Below are positions 47,185-61,672 of a stretch of 64,000 bases of DNA, piece after piece; the stretch's first letter is position 1, and each line of letters begins with the position of its first letter. The notes under the pieces are model-generated. The model was not told where the DNA came from. It ran no database searches and worked only from the letters and a program-made list of their open reading frames with translations. Origin of the DNA: Albimonas donghaensis (lineage in GTDB: Bacteria > Pseudomonadota > Alphaproteobacteria > Rhodobacterales > Rhodobacteraceae); NCBI RefSeq assembly GCF_900106695.1, contig NZ_FNMZ01000011.1, positions 83,612 to 147,611 of the forward strand, in the 5' to 3' direction. Position numbers and translations under genes: made by a program.

Positions 47185-47508
47185 ATGCTCCGACCCCCAG
47201 CCAGACCCAGACCCAGACCCAGACCCGGACCCCGGGGCAAGACCCCTTACGATCCGAACCGGCTTCCGAAATTCATCCTGCGGCATGCGATCAACGGCAT
47301 CGTCGCGGGATGGGTGGCGATGCTGGCGCTGATCTGGCTGGACCTGGGTGGGCTGGGCGCGCGGCTGGCGGCCTCGCCGGACGGGGATCTCGCGACCGCG
47401 CTGCTGGCCATCGGCTTCGGGGTGACCTTCGGCTTCGTGGGGATCGGCTACGGCGTGCTGATCGTGCTGCCCGGGCTGGAGCCGCCGCGGGACGCGCCCG
47501 AGGACTGA
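47185..47508 (+). CDS. Small two-helix membrane protein with Arg-Pro repeat
   Basis: 107 residues from the ATG at 47185 (GAGG upstream). The N-terminus is a run of Arg-Pro dipeptides encoded by a hexamer microsatellite. Then LPKFILRHAINGIVAGWVAMLALIWLDLGGLG and LATALLAIGFGVTFGFVGIGYGVLIVLPGL give two membrane helices. Not assigned to a family. Confidence 0.6.
   Translation: MLRPPARPRPRPRPGPRGKTPYDPNRLPKFILRHAINGIVAGWVAMLALIWLDLGGLGARLAASPDGDLATALLAIGFGVTFGFVGIGYGVLIVLPGLEPPRDAPED
47201..47230. repeat. Hexanucleotide microsatellite (CCAGAC)4 in coding sequence
   Basis: Four exact CCAGAC units at 47201-47224 and a variant CCGGAC to 47230, encoding Arg-Pro repeats. Copy changes would keep the frame. 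Confidence 0.8.
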
Positions 47509-47650
47509 GCGCGCCCGCATCGCGGAACCCGTTTCCGGCCGCCCCTAAATCACCCCGATTTGGGCGGGAATTCCTTGTTTCGCACAGGGTTTGCGCCGTA
47601 TTCGAAGCCATCTTTCTGTCCAGACCCGAAATCTGGATGGGAGACCTGAC

Positions 47651-47920
47651 ATGGCTTTCGCGACCCGCAACACCCGCACCCGCACCCGTATCCTCGGCCG
47701 TTCGGCCGGCGTCGCCGCGCTGGTCGCGGCGGGGCTCGTCGCCGGCTGCGGCAACTCGACCGGAGAGCGCGCGCTCTCGGGCGGGGGCATCGGCGCGGCG
47801 CTCGGCGCCGGCGCGGCCGCCGCGACCGGCGGCGCCATCGGCACCGGCGCCATCGTGGGCGGCGCGGCCGGCGCCGCGACCGGCGCGCTCACCGATTCCG
47901 ACCAGATCGACCTGGACTGA
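47651..47920 (+). CDS. Small glycine-zipper lipoprotein
   Basis: 89 residues from the ATG at 47651 (GGGAG upstream). A basic N-terminus (RNTRTRTRILGRS) leads to GVAALVAAGLVAGCGNST with lipobox LVAGC, then a Gly/Ala-rich glycine-zipper segment (GGGIGAALGAGAAAATGG, GTGAIVGGAAGAATGAL) that may pack into membrane. The acidic end is SDQIDLD. Function unknown. It is closed by hairpins before pccA, so pccA likely has its own promoter or depends on readthrough. Confidence 0.7.
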   Translation: MAFATRNTRTRTRILGRSAGVAALVAAGLVAGCGNSTGERALSGGGIGAALGAGAAAATGGAIGTGAIVGGAAGAATGALTDSDQIDLD

Positions 47921-47935
47921 CCGCCTCGGCGGCCT

Positions 47936-47955
47936 GCGCGGGGTTTTCCCCGCGC
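47936..47955. terminator. Hairpin downstream of the lipoprotein gene
   Basis: GCGCGGGG / CCCCGCGC stem around TTTT, 15 bases after the lipoprotein stop. There is no following T-run, so termination is uncertain. Confidence 0.45.
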
Positions 47956-47993
47956 CGGCTTCCGCGCGCGTCCCGGCCGATCCCAACCCGACA

Positions 47994-48023
47994 GCCCGCA
48001 GCGCCCCGTGCGCTGCGGGCTTT
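47994..48023 (+). terminator. Intrinsic terminator before pccA
   Basis: An 11-bp perfect stem GCCCGCAGCGC / GCGCTGCGGGC with a CCCGT loop, followed by TTT. Confidence 0.6.
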
Positions 48024-48067
48024 CGCGCATTCGCGGCCGACCCGACAGGGGCCGCTCAGGAGGGGCC

Positions 48068-50065
<1,998 letters not shown>

Positions 50066-50120
50066 GCCCATGGCCATGACCGGACCGCACGGGAAGGGGA
50101 GGGGGCCGGACGGCCCCTGC

Positions 50121-50240
50121 CTCGGCTTGCGCGGGCCGGTTATCGGGGGCCTCGGCTTGTGCGGGCGGGCTAAGGCGCGCCTCGGCTTGCGAGGATCGGC
50201 CAAGTCGCGCCTCGGCTTGCGAGGCGACGTCGCGGGATGG
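50121..50240. repeat. Four tandem 30-bp repeats with small stem-loops
   Basis: Units begin CTCGGCTTGC or CTCGGCTTGT at 50121, 50151, 50181 and 50211, exactly 30 bp apart. In the last two units GCCTCG-GCTTG-CGAGGC forms a 6-bp hairpin. They fill most of the 200-bp gap between pccA and the DUF4174 gene. Confidence 0.85.
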
Positions 50241-50266
50241 GGCGATGCGAATGCGGCCCGGGCGCC

Positions 50267-50833
50267 TTACCGGCGGCCGAGCTCCTGCTGGCGGATCGGC
50301 AGGCGGTCGATCTGGCGCACGAGCTGGGAGCCGGAGACGGGGCTCGGGCTGCGCCGCTTGATCTCGCCGTCCTTGCCGATCAGCAGCAGGTTGAAGTCGT
50401 GCGGCCGGAACTTGCGGCGCAGCGCCGTGGTCTCGGATCGCGAGGGGCCGGGCTCGGCGTCCACGATCACCACCGCGTCGCGGGCGTCGAGGTCGTCCTG
50501 CACGCGCTCGATCTCGCGCAGCTGGTGGACCAGCCGCGGGTCGCGGTCGTTGGGCGCGAAGATGATGATCGGCCGGGCGGTCCACAGATACGCCTCCAGC
50601 GGATCGGCGTTCGGATCGGTCGCCGCATCCGGTCCGGCCCCGGCGGCCTGGGCCATGACGATCCCCGGTGCGGGCCCCGGCGCGAGCGCGGGCGCGGCGG
50701 TCTCGACGGGCTCGGCGGCGGCGTCCGCTCCGGCCGGCGCGGCGGCGAGCGCCGCGGCCAGCATGACCGCCAGCGCCATCGGCGCGCCATGGGGCGAGAG
50801 GGGGCGGGCGGCTCGTCGTTCGATGCGCGTCAT
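50267..50833 (-). CDS. DUF4174 periplasmic protein
   Basis: 188 residues from the ATG at 50833 (AGGGAAG upstream). It has a signal peptide (APMALAVMLAAALAAAPAGADA), a variable Ala/Pro region, then the DUF4174 domain: DPLEAYLWTARPIIIFAPNDRDPRLVHQL, DDLDARDAVVIVDAEP, FNLLLIGKDGEIKRRS, and the end IDRLPIRQQELGRR. The fold is thioredoxin-like in appearance (IIIFAP, LLLIGKDG), but no CXXC is present. Function unknown. It converges on pccA. Confidence 0.87.
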   Translation of the reverse strand: MTRIERRAARPLSPHGAPMALAVMLAAALAAAPAGADAAAEPVETAAPALAPGPAPGIVMAQAAGAGPDAATDPNADPLEAYLWTARPIIIFAPNDRDPRLVHQLREIERVQDDLDARDAVVIVDAEPGPSRSETTALRRKFRPHDFNLLLIGKDGEIKRRSPSPVSGSQLVRQIDRLPIRQQELGRR

Positions 50834-50986
50834 GTGCTTCCCTGCGTCAACCAGCGGCCCCGCCGCGCGTCCGGCCGTAGGGCTCGGGCGCGGGAAGCGG
50901 GAGACATACCTTAGCCCATCCGCCGCCCGGCGCCACACGACCCATGCGCACGGCTTCGTCAGCGGAGGCCGGTCCGGGGGCGCGTC

Positions 50987-52143
50987 ATGGACATCGTGAT
51001 CCATCTCGGCCTGCACCGGACCGGCTCGACCGCGCTTCAGGGCGCGCTGGCGCGGGCGCGGGACCGGCTGGCGCCGCATGGCGTCGGCTATCCGGGGATG
51101 CCGGCGACGCGGCCGGTGGTTGCCCATGCGCTGGGCGCCGCGGAATGGCGGGGGCCGCGGGGCATGGCGGCGCGCATCGTGGCGCGGCGCCGGCTGCGCG
51201 CCTGGGCCCGGGCGCGGGAGGCGGAGGGCGTCTCGCGGCTGATCCTGTCGGACGAGACGCTGGCCGGCGATCTCGATCCCTGCCTGACCGGGGCCGGCCC
51301 CTATCCGCATGCCGCCGCGCGGCTGGCGCTGCTGGCGGAGGCCTTCGCGCCCTGGACCTGCCGGGCGGCGGCGGCGCTGCGCGATCCGGCGGACTGGCTG
51401 GCCTCGGCCCGCGCCTTCGCGCTGTCGCGCCGGCCGCAGCCGGATTTCGCGCCGGCCCGCGCCGCGGCGCTGGACCCTGCGGGGCGCGGCTGGGCCGATC
51501 TCGCGGCCGAGATCCACGCGGCGTTTCCCGCCCCGGTGTTCTGGGATGCGGGAGTTTACGAGACCAACCCCCGCCGCATTCACAAGCTGCTGGCGGGACC
51601 GGGCGTGGCGCGCGAGGTGCGCGGCGCCCGCCGGCAGGCGCAGGAGGCGCGGGTCAATCCGGGCCTGCCCCCCGCGGCGCTGGCCGCGCTGGAAGCCGCC
51701 CATGCCGCGGGAGAGACCGTGGACGCCGCCCGGCGGGAGGCGCTGGTCGCCGACGCGACGGCGCGCGCCGGGACCCCCGCCCGCTGGGACCCCTGGACGG
51801 CGGCGGAGCGCGCGACGCTCGCCGCCCGTTACCGCGCCGACCTCGCCGCGATCCGCGCCATGGGGCTGACGGTTCTGGGGGGCGAGCCCGCCGCGGGTCC
51901 GGGCGCGGGCAAGAGGCGTCCCGCTGGTCCGGGCGCGGGGAACCGCGCCGGGCCGGGCGGGCGGAAGGGCAGGGGCAAGGCGGGGGGCGGGGGCCGCAAG
52001 GCCGTCCGCGCCACCGCCGCCGCCGCCGCGAAAGCGGCCGACGAACACCATCACCACATGCGCAGGGCGCCGGGCCGCGACGGTCCGGCCGCCCCGCCTG
52101 TTATCGGGACGATCGCGCTCCGCGCGCGTCAAGGAGGGCCGAC

Positions 52144-52147
<4 letters not shown>
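50987..52147 (+). CDS. Sulfotransferase-like P-loop protein with basic low-complexity tail
   Basis: 386 residues. The start [20 protein letters not shown] matches the PAPS-binding loop of the sulfotransferase superfamily. [12 protein letters not shown] and [16 protein letters not shown] correspond to later conserved blocks. Residues from about 300 are Gly/Ala/Lys/Arg-rich, include a HHHH run and look disordered. Sulfate acceptor unknown. Its final ATGA overlaps the mutase start, and the mutase ribosome site AAGGAGG lies inside its last codons, implying coupling. Confidence 0.75.
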
Positions 52148-54294
<2,147 letters not shown>

Positions 54295-54404
54295 GGCGGG
54301 GGCGGCCGGGCAAGGCCACAAGGTTCCCGCGCGGGGGGCTCGTGCTCTTCGCGCGGAAGGCCCAGCGGCGCGGCCAAAGCGCCGCGGGCGGGGAGGACGC
54401 GCCG

Positions 54405-54436
54405 AGGCGCGCCGGCCGGGGGCCGGCGCGCCTTTT
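54405..54436 (+). terminator. Intrinsic terminator after methylmalonyl-CoA mutase
   Basis: A 12-bp perfect stem GGCGCGCCGGCC / GGCCGGCGCGCC with a GGG loop, followed by TTTT. Confidence 0.8.
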
Positions 54437-54754
54437 CCTGTTGCGGGGCGGGCGCGCGCCCGGGGCTTTCCGGGACGCTCCGGCGGCCCTCGCCTTCGCT
54501 TCGCTGCGGCCTCGCCCCGCCCGACCGTCCCCGCCGGCCGGTCCGGTCGGGCGGTCCGGTCGGGCGGGGCGAGAGGCGCCTTTCCGCGGAGGGGCGCGGG
54601 GGTCGGGCCGGATGACCTCTTGACCATGGCGCCGTCGGCGGAGCACGGCGGGCGGGCGGTCCGCTCGCGCGTCATGCTGCGTCATCGGGGGCCGCGCGGC
54701 CGGGGACGGGGGCGGCTAGGGTCGCCGGAGACACGGGCAGCGAGGAGCAGGGCC
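54437..54754. other. GC-rich intergenic region with direct and inverted repeats
   Basis: 318 bases without a recognisable gene. GGTCCGGTCGGGC is tandemly duplicated at 54540-54552 and 54553-54565. A 15-bp inverted repeat CGCCCCGCCCGACCG (54513-54527) pairs with 54557-54571. The gap probably holds the promoter of the first ketopantoate reductase. Confidence 0.5.
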
Positions 54755-55678
54755 ATGAAAGTCGCGGTGGTCGGCGCGGGCGGGATCGGGGGCTATCTTG
54801 CGGTCAGGCTCGCCGCCGCGGGGAACCCAGTGAGCGTGGTGGCGCGGGGCGCCCATCTCGACGCCATCAGGGCCAGGGGGCTGACGCTTGAGGAGCATTC
54901 GGGGAAGGTCACGACCGTGCAGGTCCCGGCCTCGGCCGATCCGGGGGATCTGGGGCCGGCGGATCTGGTGATCTTCGGGGTGAAGGGCCATCAGCTCGAC
55001 GACGCGATGGAGATGGCGCGGCCGCTGATGGCGGGCGGGGGCGTGGCGCTGCCGATCCTCAACGGGGTGACGGCGACGCCGCGGCTGGAGGCGGTGTTCG
55101 GCGAGGGGCGCGCGCTGATCGGCACGGCGCAGATCTCGGCCGAGATCGTGCGGCCGGGCGTCATCGGCCGGCTGGACAGCGAGACCGGGCTGGTGCTGGG
55201 CGACCGCGACGGGCGCCAGGACACCGAGCCCGCCGCCTCGGTCCGCGCCATGCTGCTGGCCGCCGGCGCGCCCGCGCCCGAAAGCGACGACGTGCGGGTC
55301 GATCTGTGGCGCAAGATGATCGCGTGGAACGGCACCGGCACCCTGACCGCCGCGGCGCGCTGCCATGTGGGCGACGTGCAGGCGAGCCCGGAGCTGCGGC
55401 GGCTCTACGAGGCGCTGGTGCGCGAGGCTTACGCGGTGGCGGTGGCGGCCGGGGCGCCGGTGCCCGCGGACACGCCCGACAAGGTGCTGGCCCGGTTCGA
55501 GGGGATGTCGGGGGCGATCCGGTCCTCCATGGCCGCGGACCTGGAGGCGGGGCGGGCGCTGGAGGTCGATCACATGACCGGCGCGGTGGCCCGGATGGGG
55601 CGCGAGCTGGGCGTGCCGGTCCCGGCGACGGAGGCGATGTGCGCGGTGCTGGTCCCGCATCGCGACGGGCGGGGCTGA
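54755..55678 (+). CDS. 2-dehydropantoate 2-reductase-like protein (PanE/ApbA family), copy 1
   Basis: 307 residues from the ATG at 54755 (GAGGAG upstream). An intact NADPH loop KVAVVGAGGIGGYLAVRLA opens the Rossmann domain. LVIFGVKGHQLDDAM and LPILNGVTATPRLEAVFGEG follow, then the C-terminal helical domain with the catalytic Lys region VDLWRKMIAWNGTGTLTAAAR and SSMAADLEAGRALEVDHMTGAVARMGRELGVPVPA (in parts). Reduces a 2-oxo acid; ketopantoate in PanE, but paralogues exist with other substrates. Tandem with a second copy. Confidence 0.87.
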   Translation: MKVAVVGAGGIGGYLAVRLAAAGNPVSVVARGAHLDAIRARGLTLEEHSGKVTTVQVPASADPGDLGPADLVIFGVKGHQLDDAMEMARPLMAGGGVALPILNGVTATPRLEAVFGEGRALIGTAQISAEIVRPGVIGRLDSETGLVLGDRDGRQDTEPAASVRAMLLAAGAPAPESDDVRVDLWRKMIAWNGTGTLTAAARCHVGDVQASPELRRLYEALVREAYAVAVAAGAPVPADTPDKVLARFEGMSGAIRSSMAADLEAGRALEVDHMTGAVARMGRELGVPVPATEAMCAVLVPHRDGRG

Positions 55679-55680
55679 GG

Positions 55681-55705
55681 CCCGGCCCGGCCCGGCCCGG
55701 CCCGG
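55681..55705. repeat. Pentanucleotide repeat (CCCGG)5
   Basis: Five perfect CCCGG units then CCCGC, two bases after the stop of the first reductase. Confidence 0.9.
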
Positions 55706-55931
55706 CCCGCGGCGGCGGGGCGCGGGGGGCGGCCGCGGGCGGCGTCGGGCCGGACGGCTTCGAGGAGACCGTCCGGGCGGGTTTCGACGCGACCGCAGCG
55801 GGGGCGGATGTGGATGCCCCGCCGCGCGCGCCCTCCCGCGCGCGTCCGGCCCTATTGTAACCCGCCCGCCCGTCGCGCCATGGTCGACCCCGGCGGGGTC
55901 TGGCCCGCGACGGAAACAGGGAGCGGGAGCC

Positions 55932-56849
55932 ATGCGGTTCGCGACAGTGGCGACGGGGGCCGTGAACGGCTATCTCGCGGTGAAGCTGGCCGAGGCCGGG
56001 CAGGACGTCGCCTGTCTCGCGCGCGGGGCCCATCTGGAGGCCATCCGCGGCGCCGGCCTGCGCCTGATCGGGGCCTCGGGCGAAAGCGTCGGCCGGCCCC
56101 GCGCCGCCTCCGACGATCCCGCCGCGCTGGGGCCCGTGGACGTGGTGCTGTTCGCGGTCAAGGCGCAGGATCTCGACGCCGCCGCCCCGCTCTGCCTGCC
56201 GCTGATGGGGCCGGAGACCATCGTCATCCCCTTCCTCAACGGGGTCGAGGCCTCGTCCCGGCTGGAGGCGCATCTGGGCGCGGGCCGGGTGCTGGAGGGG
56301 ACCTGCGGGATCTCCGTGTTCCTGGGCGCGCCGGGGCGGATCGACATGGCCTCGACCTTCGCCTGGTATCGCTTCGCCGAGCGGGACGGAACCCGGTCCG
56401 AGCGCGCGCTGAAGGTGGCGGAGGCGATGACGGCGGCGGGCATCGACGCGGCCGTGCCCGAGGATATCCGCGTGGCGCTGTGGAAGAAGTTCATGATGCT
56501 GGCGACGCTGGCGGGGACCACGGCGGGCGCGCGCTGCGCCGCCGGCGACATCCATGCGAGCCCCGCGCTGAGCGCGCTCGCCGCCCGCGCGGTGGCCGAG
56601 ATCGGGGCGCTGGCCCGCGCCGAGGGCGTGGCCATCACCGAGGCCGACGAGGCCGCGACGGTCGAGCAGATCGGCAAGCTGCCGGCGGCGATGCGCGCCT
56701 CGATGGCCAAGGATCTGGATGCGGGGCGGCCGATCGAGGTCGACTGGCTTTCCGGCGCGGTGGCGCGGATGTCGGCGGCCCGGGGGCTCGACGCCCCGGC
56801 CCATGCGGCCATGGCCGCGCTGCTCGCCCCCCACCGCCTCGGCCGCTGA
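55932..56849 (+). CDS. PanE/ApbA family protein, copy 2, with degraded nucleotide loop
   Basis: 305 residues, clearly related to the preceding gene: GYLAVKLAEAGQDVACLARGAHLEAIRGAGL, VVLFAVKAQDLDAA, PFLNGVEASSRLEAHLGAGRVLEG and the C-terminal VALWKKFMMLATLAG, ASMAKDLDAGRPIEVDWLSGAVARMSA (each in parts). However, the glycine-rich loop reads TVATGAVNGY where copy 1 has VVGAGGIGGY, so two of the loop's glycines are replaced by Ala and Asn. It may bind the cofactor weakly, or use a different one. Ribosome site GGGAGCGGGAG. Confidence 0.82.
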   Translation: MRFATVATGAVNGYLAVKLAEAGQDVACLARGAHLEAIRGAGLRLIGASGESVGRPRAASDDPAALGPVDVVLFAVKAQDLDAAAPLCLPLMGPETIVIPFLNGVEASSRLEAHLGAGRVLEGTCGISVFLGAPGRIDMASTFAWYRFAERDGTRSERALKVAEAMTAAGIDAAVPEDIRVALWKKFMMLATLAGTTAGARCAAGDIHASPALSALAARAVAEIGALARAEGVAITEADEAATVEQIGKLPAAMRASMAKDLDAGRPIEVDWLSGAVARMSAARGLDAPAHAAMAALLAPHRLGR

Positions 56850-57029
56850 CGGCGCCGCTGACTGGGTCAGGGCGGCTTTGGGACGGCGCCTGGCGGCGTG
56901 CGCGGGGGAAAGGCGGTCGGACGTTCGGGAGAGCGGCGGCTGAGGGCGGCGGGTTGGCACCCGCCCTACGCGCTGGCGGCGTCGGGGCGGGGGCCGGGCG
57001 CGTGCGCTGCTTGCGCCCGGACGGGGGGA

Positions 57030-57053
57030 GGGGCGGCCTTGAGGGGCCGCCCC
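57030..57053. terminator. Hairpin between the reductase copy and the VPLPA gene
   Basis: GGGGCGGCC / GGCCGCCCC around TTGAGG; it could serve both converging genes. The T content is small. Confidence 0.5.
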
Positions 57054-57061
57054 TTCGCGTC

Positions 57062-57625
57062 TCAGGCGCCGGGCGCGCGGCGGCGGCGGGCGACGAGGCC
57101 GAGAGCGGCGAGGCCGGCGCCGGCCAGCGGCAGCGCCGCGGGCAGGGGGACGGCGGAGGGCGTCGTCGCGAAGGCGAAGCTGAAGGTGGTTTCGCCGTCA
57201 TAGCCGGCGGCGAAGATGTCGGCGAAGCTCGCGGTCAGGCTGTCGTCGGTGAAGGACGTCCCGACCACCAGTTTCTCGGGCCCGCTGACCAGCGCGAAGG
57301 CGCTGACCCGCGCGGCCGGGGCGAAGTCCAGGTCGCCGATCGTCCATTCGGTGAGGGCGCTTTCGCCGGTATAGCCCTCGAAGTCGAAGCGGATGACCAG
57401 ATGCTCGTCCGACAGGTCCGCCCAGACGCGGCCGCCGTAGATGAACTCCGCCCCCGGATCGATGGCCGTCGAGGTCATGTCGAGGAACGGCGTCTGGCCG
57501 GTCACGCCGAAGGCGCCGGACACGACGTCGCCCAGCACGGTGGGGCCCGGCGCGGGTATGGCATGGGCGGGCAGGGCCGACAGAGCGGCGGCCGCGAAGA
57601 GAAGGGCGGAGGTCTTGAAAAGCAT
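57062..57625 (-). CDS. VPLPA-CTERM surface protein
   Basis: 187 residues. The signal peptide is LFKTSALLFAAAALSALPAHA. The body (GDVVSGAFGVTGQTPFLDMTSTAIDPGAEFIYGG, in parts) resembles small beta-sandwich surface proteins. The tail AVPLPAALPLAGAGLAALGLVARRRRAPGA is a clear VPLPA sorting signal. Unknown role. Confidence 0.85.
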   Translation of the reverse strand: MLFKTSALLFAAAALSALPAHAIPAPGPTVLGDVVSGAFGVTGQTPFLDMTSTAIDPGAEFIYGGRVWADLSDEHLVIRFDFEGYTGESALTEWTIGDLDFAPAARVSAFALVSGPEKLVVGTSFTDDSLTASFADIFAAGYDGETTFSFAFATTPSAVPLPAALPLAGAGLAALGLVARRRRAPGA

Positions 57626-57758
57626 GACGCAGGGTCCCGGACAAGCGACGGATGACCGCCGCAGGATCGCGGGTTTCGCCGGGGAAGGCCATGCGGCGCA
57701 TTCATCAACATGACGAAAACGGGGCGCGCGCGCGGGACCGCCGGCGCCTGAAACGATC

Positions 57759-57784
57759 GCGGCGCGGCCCGAAGGCCGCGCCGC
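57759..57784 (-). terminator. Terminator hairpin of nhaA
   Basis: An 11-bp perfect stem GCGGCGCGGCC / GGCCGCGCCGC with a CGAA loop, 41 bases beyond the nhaA stop. Weak T-tract. Confidence 0.55.
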
Positions 57785-57824
57785 TTGGCGTTCGGAGGGG
57801 GCGTCCGACCCCGACCCCGAAGGC

Positions 57825-59039
<1,215 letters not shown>

Positions 59040-59272
59040 CGGGCGGAGCTCCTCGTTTTCGTCGGATTCTTTTGCGTCGCATCACGAAATGGGGCGCCGG
59101 GCGCCATGTTTCAACTTTCGCGAGCGTCTTGACCCCGGGACGGAAGCGGACCAAGGGTCGCGGCTGAAAACCGGAGCGACGGGCGCGCGCGCGCCCGGGA
59201 CGCAGAACGCGCCGGATCATGATGGGACGGGTCGCCCTCGCGCGCGCCCGCGAACGGGATGGGAGTGAGGCG

Positions 59273-61564
59273 ATGAGCGACGAACGCCAGGATGCGGCCC
59301 GGCAGGCCGCGCTCGACTACCATGAGTTTCCCCGGCCGGGAAAACTCGAGATCCGGGCGACCAAGCCCATGGCCAACCAGCGCGACCTGTCCCGCGCCTA
59401 CAGCCCCGGCGTGGCGGAAGCCTGCCTCGAGATCGAGAAGGACGCCGCCAACGCCGCCCGCTACACCGCGCGCGGCAACCTGGTGGCGGTGATCTCCAAC
59501 GGCACCGCGGTGCTGGGCCTGGGCGATATCGGCGCGCTGCCCTCCAAGCCGGTGATGGAGGGCAAGGCGGTCCTGTTCAAGAAGTTCGCCAACATCGACT
59601 GCTTCGACATCGAGGTGAACGAGCGCGACCCCGAGAAGCTCGCCGATATCGTCTGCGCGCTGGAGCCGACCTTCGGGGCGGTGAACCTCGAGGACATCGC
59701 CGCGCCCGACTGCTTCGTGGTCGAGGAGCTGTGCAAGCAGCGCATGAACATCCCCGTCTTCCATGACGACCAGCACGGCACCGCCATCGTGGTCGCCGCG
59801 GCCGCCTACAACGCCATGCGCGTGGCCGGCAAGAAGTTCGAGGACGTCAAGGTCGTGTCCATGGGCGGCGGGGCGGCGGGCATCGCCTGTCTCAACCTGC
59901 TGCTGACGCTGGGCGTGAAGCGCGACAACGTGTGGCTGCTGGACCGCAAGGGCCTGATCCACAAGGGCCGGCGCGACAACATGGGCCCGCAGAAGGAAAG
60001 CTATTCGCGCGAAGAGGCCGACGCCGAGGGCGGAACCTCGCTGTCCGAGGTGATCGCGGGCGCGGACATGTTCCTCGGCCTGTCGGCGGCCAACGTGATG
60101 ACCGGCGAGATGGTCGCCAAGATGTCGGACAACCCGATCATCTTCGCGCTGTCCAACCCGATCCCCGAGGTGATGCCGGAAGTGGCGCGGGCGGCCAAGC
60201 CCGACGCGATCATCGCCACCGGCCGCTCGGACTATCCCAACCAGGTCAACAACGTCCTGTGCTTCCCCTTCATCTTCCGGGGCGCCCTGGACGTGGGCGC
60301 GACCACCATCAACGAGGAGATGAAGATCGCCTGCGTCCGCGCCATCGCGGACCTGGCGCTTCAGGCCTCCTCGGCCGAGGCGGCGGCGGCCTATCAGGGC
60401 GAACGTCTCGTGTTCGGCCCCGACTACCTGATCCCCAAGCCGTTCGACCCGCGGCTGCTGCCCGCCGTCGCCTCGGCCGTGGCCAAGGCGGCGATGGATT
60501 CCGGCGTGGCCGCCCGGCCGCTGGAGGATCTGGAGGCCTATCGCGAAGGGCTGGAGAGCACGCAGTTCCGCTCCTCGCTGGTGATGCGTCCGGTGTTCGA
60601 CGCGGCCCGCGCCGCGGCCCGGCGGATCGTCTTCGCGGAGGGCGAGGACGAGCGCGTGCTGCGCGCCGCCCACGGGATGCTGGAGGAGACCACCCACAAG
60701 CCGATCCTGATCGGGCGGCCCGAGGTGATCGAAACCCGGCTGGAACGCTACGGCCTGCCGATCAAGGCCGGGCGGGACTTCGAGGTGGTCAATCCCAACT
60801 CCGACCCCCGCTACCGCGACTACTGGGAGACCTATTTCCAGATCATGCAGCGGCGCGGCGTGACCCCGGATCTCGCCCGCGCGGTGATGCGGACGAACCT
60901 GACCGCCATCGCCTCGGTGATGGTGCATCGGGGGGAGGCGGACAGCCTGATCTGCGGCACCTTCGGCCAGTATCTGTGGCACCTGAACTACGTCACCCAG
61001 CTGCTGGGCGTGGACGGCTATCAGCCGCTGGGCGCGCTGTCGCTGATGCTGCTGGAGCGGGGGCTGGTGTTCATCGCCGACACCCAGGTGCATCCCGATC
61101 CGACCGCCGAGGAGATCGCCGAGATCACCATCGGCGCCGCCCGTCACGCCCGCCGCTTCGGGCTGACCCCGCAGGTGGCGCTGCTGAGCCACAGCCAGTT
61201 CGGCAACCTCGACACGCCGTCGGGGCGCAAGGTGCGGCGGGCGCTGGAGATCCTCGACAGCCAGCCCCGCGGTTTCGCCTATGAGGGCGAGATGCACGCG
61301 GACGCCGCGCTCGACCCCGATATCCGGGAGCGGATCTTCCCGCATTCGCGGATCACCGGGGCGGCCAACATCCTGATCCTGCCCAATGCCGACGCGGCCT
61401 CGGGGATGCGCAACATCCTCAAGCTGATGTCGGGGGCGCTGGAGGTGGGGCCGATCCTGATGGGCATGGGCAACCGGGCGCATATCGTGACGCCCTCGAT
61501 CACCGCGCGGGGGCTGCTGAACATCGCGGCGCTGGCCTCGACGCCGATGACCTCCTACGCCTGA
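59273..61564 (+). CDS. maeB: NADP-dependent malic enzyme with C-terminal phosphotransacetylase-like domain
   Basis: 763 residues from the ATG at 59273 (GGGAGTGAGG upstream). The malic domain (1-430) shows [55 protein letters not shown] with metal ligands, and the Rossmann loop [17 protein letters not shown] phosphate acetyltransferase-like domain follows (430-763: [36 protein letters not shown]), which in this family is regulatory rather than catalytic. Decarboxylates malate to pyruvate with NADPH. It fits propionate or succinyl-CoA use, where C4 acids must drain to pyruvate. Confidence 0.95.
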   Translation: MSDERQDAARQAALDYHEFPRPGKLEIRATKPMANQRDLSRAYSPGVAEACLEIEKDAANAARYTARGNLVAVISNGTAVLGLGDIGALPSKPVMEGKAVLFKKFANIDCFDIEVNERDPEKLADIVCALEPTFGAVNLEDIAAPDCFVVEELCKQRMNIPVFHDDQHGTAIVVAAAAYNAMRVAGKKFEDVKVVSMGGGAAGIACLNLLLTLGVKRDNVWLLDRKGLIHKGRRDNMGPQKESYSREEADAEGGTSLSEVIAGADMFLGLSAANVMTGEMVAKMSDNPIIFALSNPIPEVMPEVARAAKPDAIIATGRSDYPNQVNNVLCFPFIFRGALDVGATTINEEMKIACVRAIADLALQASSAEAAAAYQGERLVFGPDYLIPKPFDPRLLPAVASAVAKAAMDSGVAARPLEDLEAYREGLESTQFRSSLVMRPVFDAARAAARRIVFAEGEDERVLRAAHGMLEETTHKPILIGRPEVIETRLERYGLPIKAGRDFEVVNPNSDPRYRDYWETYFQIMQRRGVTPDLARAVMRTNLTAIASVMVHRGEADSLICGTFGQYLWHLNYVTQLLGVDGYQPLGALSLMLLERGLVFIADTQVHPDPTAEEIAEITIGAARHARRFGLTPQVALLSHSQFGNLDTPSGRKVRRALEILDSQPRGFAYEGEMHADAALDPDIRERIFPHSRITGAANILILPNADAASGMRNILKLMSGALEVGPILMGMGNRAHIVTPSITARGLLNIAALASTPMTSYA

Positions 61565-61569
61565 GCATC

Positions 61570-61618
61570 GCCGCCGCGCGCGCCCGGTCCGATGCAAGGA
61601 CCGGGCGCGCGCGGCGGC
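61570..61618 (+). terminator. Long GC hairpin after maeB
   Basis: A 21-bp near-perfect stem, CCGCCGCGCGCGCCCGGTCC with its complement, around GATGCAA. It begins five bases after the stop. No T-run. Confidence 0.6.
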
Positions 61619-61658
61619 TGCGAAACCCGGCCGGCGCCGGGCGGGGAGGCGCGCGCGC

Positions 61659-61672
61659 TTGACCCCGATCAA
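61659..61672. promoter_or_regulatory. FNR/FnrL-like box, TTGAC-N4-ATCAA
   Basis: TTGACCCCGATCAA matches the FnrL consensus TTGAT-N4-ATCAA except one base. It lies 285 bases before prpE in the 393-bp gap 61565-61957, which otherwise holds the maeB hairpin and no gene I can support. A match of this kind can be chance. Confidence 0.35.

Noticed and set aside
50121..50240. CRISPR array
   Set aside because: The repeats are contiguous 30-bp units without unique spacers, and no cas genes are nearby.
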